This document shows, piece after piece, positions 7,414 through 12,753 of a DNA stretch of 12,753 nt (positions are counted from its first letter, which is position 1; every line of letters begins with the position of its first letter). The translations under genes were made by a program, and so were the position numbers. The DNA is from Paludibacter sp. Lineage in GTDB: Bacteria > Bacteroidota > Bacteroidia > Bacteroidales > Paludibacteraceae. The stretch spans positions 1 to 12,753 of the forward strand of contig JAQTOL010000042.1 in NCBI GenBank assembly GCA_028748945.1, in the 5' to 3' direction. The notes beneath the pieces are model-generated. The model was not told the origin of the DNA and made no database searches. It saw only the letters and a program-made list of their open reading frames with translations.

Positions 7414-7680
7414 TTATTTCAACAGATAGTATGCCAACAGGAGCAATACAAAAAGTATTATTATCAGCCGGATATTTGATTTCCCGGACTGACTGCTCCG
7501 GGAGCTTTTGTTTTTTGCCGCTTCATCACGAAATGAACCTCTGTGTATACTCGTCTTGAATTCCCCATCGTTTCCTTCGGCCAATCGTTTTTCTCTTTCC
7601 TTCCGGGCTTCTTTTTTCGGGTCGTAATAGATAAAGCGATATCCGTATTTCTTCGGTTTATATATATTGAAAAATCCCAT
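7414..7680 (-). CDS. Small membrane protein of unknown function between manC and mutL
   Basis: An 88-residue protein. Its N-terminus (MGFFNIYKPKKYGYRFIYYD) is aromatic and basic, residues 20-36 are a highly charged, probably helical stretch (DPKKEARKEREKRLAEG), residues 37-69 are polar and Ser/Lys rich, and residues 72-87 form one strongly hydrophobic helix ending at the C-terminus. The order suggests a tail-anchored membrane protein with its soluble part in the cytoplasm. It begins two bases after the manC stop and ends ten bases before the mutL ATG, so translation of the three genes is tightly coupled. I recall similar short proteins beside mutL in other Bacteroidota but know of no assigned function. 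Confidence 0.8.
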   Translation of the reverse strand: MGFFNIYKPKKYGYRFIYYDPKKEARKEREKRLAEGNDGEFKTSIHRGSFRDEAAKNKSSRSSQSGKSNIRLIIILFVLLLLAYYLLK

Positions 7681-7682
7681 GA

Positions 7683-8756
7683 TTAACTATATTTTCCATC
7701 AAACTTAATATTGATATCATTCACAAACTGGCGGATACGTTGTTCATTTTCCAGTTTGCAAATGAGTAATACATTATCCGACTCGGCTACAATATAGCCT
7801 TCTAAATCTTGTATTACCGCTAATTTTTCCGGGGGTAAAGCGACAATATTATTATTACTTTCATAATATACTGTTTTACACTTCAGCGTTACATTTTCCT
7901 GCTCATCTTTGGGAGACATTTCATACAGTGATCCCCAGGTTCCCAGGTCGGTCCAACCAAAATCGGAGCACAGCACGTATACATCCGTTGCCTTTTCCAT
8001 GATTCCGTAATCGATGGAAATGTTAGGACAGGATGGATACATTTCATCAATAAAAGCCTGTTCTTTTTCTGTATTGTATAAATCTTTACCAACTTTAAAT
8101 TTAGTGGCAACTTCCGGTAGCAAATCATTGAAAGCCGCATCAATGGTTTGTAAATTCCAAAGGAAAATCCCTGAATTCCAGTAAAATTCACCCGTTTCGA
8201 AAAAGACTTGTGCCAATTCGGCATTTGGCTTTTCGGTAAAGGTTTTTACTTTACGCAGATTGGTTTCGCCTTCGTCTATCTGTATATAGCCATAACCGGT
8301 TTCCGGACGACTGGGTTTAATTCCCAAAGTTAAAAGTGAATTATTCTTTTCAACAAAATCGAGTCCAACCTGTATTGTCTCTAAAAAATCGGTTTCCTTC
8401 AAAATCAGATGATCCGAAGGTGCAACAATAATATTGGCTTTGTCGGTCATCGATTTTATTCGGTTTACTGCATAAGCTATACAGGGTGCCGTGTTCCGTC
8501 TATTTGGTTCCAACAAAACCTGATCGGCTTTAATCTCGGGTAATTGTTCCAAAATCAAATCTTTATAGATAACATTCGAGACAATCAGGATATTCTCAGC
8601 AGGAACTAAATGCCGAAACCGGTCAAACGTAAGTTGTAGCAACGAACGTCCGGTTCCAAAAAAGTCAAGAAATTGTTTGGGACGCTCATTTTTGCTGAAT
8701 GGCCAGAAACGACTTCCGACACCGCCTGCCATGATGATACAATAATTCTGTTGCAT
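7683..8756 (-). CDS. manC: Mannose-1-phosphate guanylyltransferase
   Basis: Makes GDP-mannose from mannose-1-phosphate and GTP, supplying mannose, fucose and related sugars for capsule, O-antigen or glycoprotein glycans. The 357 residues correspond to the single-domain form; the fused phosphomannose isomerase domain of two-domain enzymes is absent. Motifs: the nucleotide-binding signature MAGGVGSRFWPFSKNERPKQF (9-29, with the RPKQF lysine), APSDH (112-116), RPETGYGYIQI (150-160), FTEKPN (173-178), WNSGIFLW (193-200), and near the end FGWTDLGTWGSLYE. It is the first gene of the unit manC-88aa-mutL, with a promoter about 50-80 bases upstream. Start ATG at 8756 places the signature at residue 9, as expected for the family. 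Confidence 0.93.
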   Translation of the reverse strand: MQQNYCIIMAGGVGSRFWPFSKNERPKQFLDFFGTGRSLLQLTFDRFRHLVPAENILIVSNVIYKDLILEQLPEIKADQVLLEPNRRNTAPCIAYAVNRIKSMTDKANIIVAPSDHLILKETDFLETIQVGLDFVEKNNSLLTLGIKPSRPETGYGYIQIDEGETNLRKVKTFTEKPNAELAQVFFETGEFYWNSGIFLWNLQTIDAAFNDLLPEVATKFKVGKDLYNTEKEQAFIDEMYPSCPNISIDYGIMEKATDVYVLCSDFGWTDLGTWGSLYEMSPKDEQENVTLKCKTVYYESNNNIVALPPEKLAVIQDLEGYIVAESDNVLLICKLENEQRIRQFVNDINIKFDGKYS

Positions 8757-8804
8757 TGTTTTTTAGGTATTTAGTTGAAGAACTCAGGTTTACGAAATAA
8801 TGTA

Positions 8805-8836
8805 CTAAGATACTATGTTTTTATGAGTCAGCCAAA
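8805..8836 (-). promoter_or_regulatory. Promoter of the manC-88aa-mutL operon
   Basis: On the minus strand TTTG (8836 to 8833), exactly 20 bases, then TATCTTAG (8812 to 8805). This fits TTTG-N19-21-TAnnTTTG with a single mismatch in the -7 box. Transcription would begin near 8798, leaving a leader of about 40 bases before the manC ATG. It lies immediately beyond the terminator of the preceding minus-strand unit. Confidence 0.6.
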
Positions 8837-8848
8837 ACTTGGAGCTAC

Positions 8849-8889
8849 AAAAAAAACAAGCCTGACTTTTATGGAAGTCAAGCTCGTTT
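8849..8889 (-). terminator. Rho-independent terminator after the toxin/immunity unit
   Basis: Bases 8854-8868 and 8875-8889 pair over 15 positions (two of them G-U in the minus-strand RNA) around a 6-base loop. On the minus strand the stem is followed by an uninterrupted run of T (complement of the A run at 8849-8856). It would end transcripts arriving from the RHS and immunity genes, and so separates them from the manC operon, whose promoter starts 13 bases further on. Confidence 0.85.
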
Positions 8890-9061
8890 CACAAGATTGA
8901 TAAAAAGAATATCACCCATCCGTACGCACCTTTTTCATTTAATCCGGTCTGTATATATCCGACTGGTAGGAACAGACATTTTTGTTTTCTCGCTTTCGGC
9001 GAGAGAAATCCAGAATAAATCCGGAAAATAAAATCAAACCTCTATAAAATCTTGACAAGCT
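8890..9061. other. Untranslated stretch after the immunity candidate, with two inverted repeats
   Basis: These 172 bases lie between the stop of the small membrane protein and the terminator, and have no gene I can support. They contain a hairpin of TCTCGC (8988-8993) and GCGAGA (8999-9004) with a 5-base loop, and a looser inverted repeat GTCTGT (8947-8952) and ACAGAC (8972-8977). Neither is followed by a U-tract on either strand. It is probably the 3' untranslated part of the toxin transcript, or a remnant of an earlier gene. Confidence 0.45.
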
Positions 9062-9400
9062 TTAATACCAAGGATTAAAAAAACACACAAGGTTCAAAAT
9101 AACAAATAAGATATCAGTAATGATTAATATTATAGGCAATAATTTAGATTTATAGTGTTTTGTTTGATATAAATAAACAGAGTATGCATAAAAAATTGCA
9201 AAGACAATCGATGACAATGTAAACAATCTGAAAACTTGTATGTTCGGATAAATAGAGAATAGATATTCCCCAACATAAACATTCTCATATGTATCAGTAA
9301 AAACAATTGAATTATACAACTCATACCCTTTAATACAGATGTAAAATAATACAATTATTATTCGTAAAAAATTATATAACTGAATAACTATATTTTTCAT
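9062..9400 (-). CDS. Small three-helix membrane protein, candidate immunity protein for the RHS toxin
   Basis: A 112-residue hydrophobic protein with three predicted membrane helices, about 6-23, 56-77 and 87-108. The loop between helices 2 and 3 is basic (KHYKSK), which by the positive-inside rule points to the cytoplasm; the 30-residue loop between helices 1 and 2 is acidic (E27, D36, E39, E45) and should face the periplasm. It starts 12 bases after the RHS stop on the same strand, the usual place of an immunity gene for a polymorphic toxin, and is as AT-rich as the toxin tip. A toxin cutting or modifying peptidoglycan would need immunity in the periplasm, which fits this topology. I recognise no named family; the immunity role is inferred from position and topology. 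An unrelated orphan membrane protein remains possible. Confidence 0.7.
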   Translation of the reverse strand: MKNIVIQLYNFLRIIIVLFYICIKGYELYNSIVFTDTYENVYVGEYLFSIYPNIQVFRLFTLSSIVFAIFYAYSVYLYQTKHYKSKLLPIILIITDILFVILNLVCFFNPWY

Positions 9401-9412
9401 TTCTCTTGAACT

Positions 9413-10018
9413 TTAGTAAATAACATCTAAATAAATTGCTCTTTTCATTGCTGATTGAGACAATTTTTTGAAAAACTTAGGAGCATTTTTGTATAAATCA
9501 ATACAACCTCTACTGCCTGGTTGAATTCCACCATGTACTGACATGTTAGTTCTAATAACTTTTTTACCAGTTTTAGGATCAATAACACTAACTGACTGGG
9601 GATATATCCATACACGCTCTTCCCCCCAAGAATCAGTTCCACCTGGAAATGCACTTCCACCAATATTAGAAATATATTTATCAAAAGTGCTCATTTCATT
9701 ATACTTCTGGATGCCTTGAGAATATATCGCATAAGTTCCTTCTGGAATAGGTCCTCCTTTTGTTGCTTGAGCTTCTTTTGAATAAGAGAATGTCCCATCT
9801 TCACTTGGTTTCCCGGAAACAGCATCAAATGAGCTCATTTTAAGAACAAGTTCTCCATCTTTATTCTTTTCTTGCTGAAAATATGATAGTTGTTTACCAT
9901 TAAACAGTATGTACTCTTCACCAATATTTGTCCACTTATTATTATTATCATCGGTATATTCATATTCTTGACTCTTCCTCCACATTTTATTTCCTTTTTC
10001 ATCTGCATACCAGTCTTT
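9413..10018 (-). other. C-terminal toxin domain of the RHS protein, DUF2778/Tlde1-like (L,D-transpeptidase fold)
   Basis: The 201 residues after the core motif DTDG. The order of motifs is that of DUF2778: an LFNGKQLSYF strand pair (near 949), a FDAVSGKP motif (near 975), GGPIPEGTYAI (about 999-1009), an SWGEERVWIYP strand (about 1041-1051), then MSVHGGIQPGSRGCIDL (about 1070-1086). In that last motif His1073 and Cys1083 correspond to the catalytic His and Cys of L,D-transpeptidase-type enzymes. DUF2778 includes Tlde1, a T6SS effector of Salmonella with L,D-carboxypeptidase and L,D-transpeptidase exchange activity on peptidoglycan stem peptides. Activity here is inferred from the motifs; the key residues are all present. 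Confidence 0.82.
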
Positions 10019-12753
10019 GCCATCTGTATCTATATTATTCACAGGATTATTCCCACACCAAGCATAAGGCGAAATATCATAATAATTCTCACTATGAGGG
10101 TCTTGTGTTGGCGTACGTACAATAGCCGGATAATAAGAACGTGCAAAAGAATCATACTCATCCCACCCATGCATTTCTATCCACTCTTTTCCATTATACT
10201 TGTAGGGTTGTGCGCTGTTGCCTGAGCTTTCGGCCCAGGGTAACCCGCTGGGGTAATACTGGGTTTTCTGTACGGTGGTATTGGTGGTGGCACACCATAC
10301 CTCGCGGTTATTGCCCAGATGGTCTTTACGGTAATAATAATACTGAGGATTACTTGGTGTGGTAAGATATCCCTCGGTAGTATACATCCTGACAAACGAA
10401 TAAAATTCAGGATAGATTCCGTTTACAGGTGTGTTTACTTTGTTTATGGCGTATTCCTTATTATCCACATATACCGTACCGGTATAGGTATAGTTTGTGG
10501 GCGTATATACGATATTATTTATATCACCTGCCGATATCGATAACGGAATAGTTGTTTTCAATGAATAGGTATAATAGTCGCTCCGTAACTTCTGCCCGCC
10601 GGCATTGTAGGTATTCACTATTTTATCGCCCGTACGGAATTGAATCACATCCGGCAAATTTAGTATATTATATTGAATTGTCACTATATCACGGTCAATA
10701 TCTTTGGTCAGATTGCCATTTGCGTCGTAAGCCATTTCATTGGTAGCACCATATACGTGATTTTTATCTTGATATTCTTTAGTTGCATTCGAATTTTGAG
10801 ATCCTGCATAATCAAATATTGAGGTTATTTGATTACCGTTGTAGGAAAATGAAAGATAATCCACTGTGGTGCTACTGTTGCCTCGCATAAGGTAAGTTAT
10901 GTTACCCAGGTTATCGTAATTATACTCCTCCCTGTGCCCTGCCGACACGCCCTGCGATGAATTGAATTTATAACAATACGCGGTGTTTAGCCGGTTCAAC
11001 TCATTGTAACTGTACGTGTATGCATAATTAAAAAAAGGTTTGAGAGCTGCTACATTTACACCGGATATCTGGTAAGATATATTGCCGTTGTAGCAGGGCG
11101 TGCCCGTGGCTCCAGCCGGTAAGGAGTTGTAATAGATTTGCTCCAGATAAGTTCCACTGTTAATTTGAGTTGTCCAATTACGGATATTGTAGGCATAGGA
11201 TTCCAAATCAGTTCCTCCTGTATGACGTTTTCTACTTACCAAACGTCCCAATTCATCATAACCATTTGTATTATCTGAAAGGGTAACCGGAGTAACAGCT
11301 CCGTTCAGATAATAATTAGTAACTAATGGTCTCAACGCTTTGTCGTAAGTAAAAGTATACAGTTCGCTTAGAGGGTTTTGTCCGCTGATGGTATGAGTTT
11401 TTAATGTTTTAGTCTGTTTGCCACTAAAATTATAAGCATTATTTACTATATCAGCACCCCCCAGATAATTAGTTGCACGGTTTTGAACTACCAATCCACG
11501 GTAATCGTAATACATAGCAGAAACGGTACTACTCCCGGAACCGTCCAGCAAATAAGTACGTGTTCCGGTAAGGAGTCCTTTGGCATTTAATTCTGAGGCT
11601 GATGTTGCTGTAGTTGGATATGCCTTATCATAACTGTTATCAACGACATAATTCAAACTACTTGATAATCCGGTTAGAAAACTGTAATTATCGTAATAAT
11701 TGATGGTAAGTGGCAAACAAGTACCAAAATTGTTGGCAGTATAATTATTAACCACTAGTTGATCTTTAAATAAATCGCGAATTGTTTGATAATTGGCAGT
11801 TGTATCACTTTCGGACCTATACATTGTACCTGTAAATATTACTCTTCCAAACATATCGTACTTGGTGGCTGTCCATTGCATAGCATTTTCCTGCAATTTT
11901 TTTTGTTGATTACCATCCTGACTAAGCACCAATCTATCTGCCTGATCATATACCATGAAAATTGGTGTGCAACCGGGTAAACGCTTGTATATGCAGTTAC
12001 CACGCTTATCGTATTGATAGAGGTAACAGAGTTTTTTCAAAATTGGTGTAGTAAGATCGGTTATTTCGCCATCGATTGTCAGTGCTGTGGCAGCAATAGG
12101 CGGAATAACAAAACTGAGTTGTCCAAGGTCGTTGTACACATAGTACGTATCCACATCGTTGCTACTCCTTTTCATTATTACCTGCCCCAGTTTATCTTTG
12201 TATTCGGTGGTGGTTTTACGGTCTTCGTCAGCCAATACGGTTTTATAAAGAGTATTGGCATCATAATAACTATTCCTAACCAATTTGTTGCTGCTGTTAA
12301 CATAGAAGTAGGCTACTTCATTTGCAATGTTTGTTTGATATAAAATGCTATCATTCCATTTACCTGCATACCAAGCTGCACCTGCCCCATATTGACCGGT
12401 AACACGGTTTAACGGCGAAGCCTCATACCGTGTTTGATTATAAGCTTTGCTATCTGAATAAAAACCAGACGAGGTATTTGTCAAATTACCGATTTCTACA
12501 GATGCACCCTGATTATCTGCAACAGGGATTGATAACCACTGTTTATCTGTACGACCTAGCCCATCATATTGTGTAAAGGAAATAAGATCACTCTTATTCT
12601 GTGTGATATTCCGTTGTACAAACTCTGTTGAACGCCCGAGCCCATCGAAATACTGGATGGTTTGTAGGCTTTGGTCGGTAGTGAGTGTACTTGCATCAGT
12701 TGATGCAATGGTGGGTGTAACAGTGAGTATGTAATTTTCTCCGGTACTTGGAT
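9413..12753 (-). CDS. RHS-repeat polymorphic toxin with DUF2778/Tlde1-like C-terminal domain; 5' end outside window
   Basis: A large RHS/YD-repeat protein, of which 1112 residues are visible; the frame is open to base 12753, so the start lies outside. Residue numbers here count from the edge. The first ~90 residues look like DUF6443 (ENYILTVTP at 5-13, YFDGLGR at 34-40, YDGLGR at 62-67). The body has many YD-type units, such as YVYNDLGQL, YQYDKRGNC, YDQADRLVL, YDMFGRVIF, YDELGRLVS and YNYDNLGNI, expected to form the RHS shell. The core ends with YRKDHLGNNREVW, YPSGLPWAES, YNGKEW and ISPYAWCGNNPVNNIDTDG. The final 201 residues (from 912) are a distinct toxin domain. No T9SS-type C-terminal sorting domain follows; export could be through T6SS or another route, with no secretion gene in view. 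A TTG at 12484 could be misread as a start, but the same frame continues upstream into recognisable domain sequence. No frameshift is seen. Confidence 0.93.
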   Translation of the reverse strand, partial: PSTGENYILTVTPTIASTDASTLTTDQSLQTIQYFDGLGRSTEFVQRNITQNKSDLISFTQYDGLGRTDKQWLSIPVADNQGASVEIGNLTNTSSGFYSDSKAYNQTRYEASPLNRVTGQYGAGAAWYAGKWNDSILYQTNIANEVAYFYVNSSNKLVRNSYYDANTLYKTVLADEDRKTTTEYKDKLGQVIMKRSSNDVDTYYVYNDLGQLSFVIPPIAATALTIDGEITDLTTPILKKLCYLYQYDKRGNCIYKRLPGCTPIFMVYDQADRLVLSQDGNQQKKLQENAMQWTATKYDMFGRVIFTGTMYRSESDTTANYQTIRDLFKDQLVVNNYTANNFGTCLPLTINYYDNYSFLTGLSSSLNYVVDNSYDKAYPTTATSASELNAKGLLTGTRTYLLDGSGSSTVSAMYYDYRGLVVQNRATNYLGGADIVNNAYNFSGKQTKTLKTHTISGQNPLSELYTFTYDKALRPLVTNYYLNGAVTPVTLSDNTNGYDELGRLVSRKRHTGGTDLESYAYNIRNWTTQINSGTYLEQIYYNSLPAGATGTPCYNGNISYQISGVNVAALKPFFNYAYTYSYNELNRLNTAYCYKFNSSQGVSAGHREEYNYDNLGNITYLMRGNSSTTVDYLSFSYNGNQITSIFDYAGSQNSNATKEYQDKNHVYGATNEMAYDANGNLTKDIDRDIVTIQYNILNLPDVIQFRTGDKIVNTYNAGGQKLRSDYYTYSLKTTIPLSISAGDINNIVYTPTNYTYTGTVYVDNKEYAINKVNTPVNGIYPEFYSFVRMYTTEGYLTTPSNPQYYYYRKDHLGNNREVWCATTNTTVQKTQYYPSGLPWAESSGNSAQPYKYNGKEWIEMHGWDEYDSFARSYYPAIVRTPTQDPHSENYYDISPYAWCGNNPVNNIDTDGKDWYADEKGNKMWRKSQEYEYTDDNNNKWTNIGEEYILFNGKQLSYFQQEKNKDGELVLKMSSFDAVSGKPSEDGTFSYSKEAQATKGGPIPEGTYAIYSQGIQKYNEMSTFDKYISNIGGSAFPGGTDSWGEERVWIYPQSVSVIDPKTGKKVIRTNMSVHGGIQPGSRGCIDLYKNAPKFFKKLSQSAMKRAIYLDVIY

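Noticed and set aside
9413..9520. A T9SS C-terminal sorting domain at the end of the RHS protein
   Set aside because: The last residues belong to the toxin domain (helix after the catalytic Cys) and show no sorting-domain pattern.
9890..10746. Several plus-strand open frames of 60-110 codons opposite the RHS gene
   Set aside because: They are antisense shadows of an intact, recognisable RHS frame; their histidine- and isoleucine-rich translations reflect the complementary codons.
1..12753. tRNA, rRNA, CRISPR array, insertion sequence or attachment site
   Set aside because: No regularly spaced direct repeats, no transposase-like frame and no cloverleaf-type sequence was seen on reading both strands; the only repeated protein units are the YD repeats of the RHS gene.

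Overview
The window reads as chromosomal DNA of a Bacteroidota bacterium, most likely order Bacteroidales. The reasons are: AT-rich sequence; coding starts with no clear Shine-Dalgarno; several -7 boxes of the Bacteroidota type TAnnTTTG placed about 20 bases after a TTTG-like -33 box; a two-component pair that looks like RprX/RprY of Bacteroides; and an RHS protein with a DUF6443-type N-terminal part, which is typical of this phylum. Genus cannot be fixed from the sequence alone.

Layout. Bases 1-60 hold the first 20 codons of an unrecognised minus-strand gene. On the plus strand follow tdk (thymidine kinase) and an AI-2E/PerM-type membrane protein, then a 362-base AT-rich gap that carries a promoter and possible operator, then the histidine kinase/response regulator pair rprX-rprY. 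A symmetric terminator at 4733-4765 serves the convergent junction. All the remaining genes lie on the minus strand. Read in their own direction they are: an RHS polymorphic toxin that enters from beyond base 12753, a small three-helix membrane protein directly after it, a strong terminator (8849-8889), a promoter (8836-8805), then mannose-1-phosphate guanylyltransferase, an 88-residue single-helix membrane protein, mutL, and a HAD phosphatase with its own promoter.

The most notable item is the toxin module. The last ~200 residues of the RHS protein carry the DUF2778/Tlde1-type signature (GPIPEGTY, then HGG...GSRGCIDL with the His/Cys pair). This predicts an L,D-transpeptidase or L,D-carboxypeptidase-like toxin acting on peptidoglycan. 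Twelve bases downstream lies a 112-residue protein whose predicted topology puts its one long acidic loop in the periplasm, where such a toxin would act; it is the obvious immunity candidate. The RHS core just before the toxin is unusually degenerate, and base composition changes close to that point, which fits replacement of the toxin tip by recombination. The RHS reading frame is open to the window edge, so its true start lies outside.

The rest is housekeeping: nucleotide salvage, mismatch repair, sugar-nucleotide synthesis for surface glycans, phosphatase activity and envelope-type signalling. Even there a few points deserve attention: a near-leaderless rprX promoter, a MutL with a broken endonuclease motif, and a tightly coupled unknown small membrane protein between manC and mutL.
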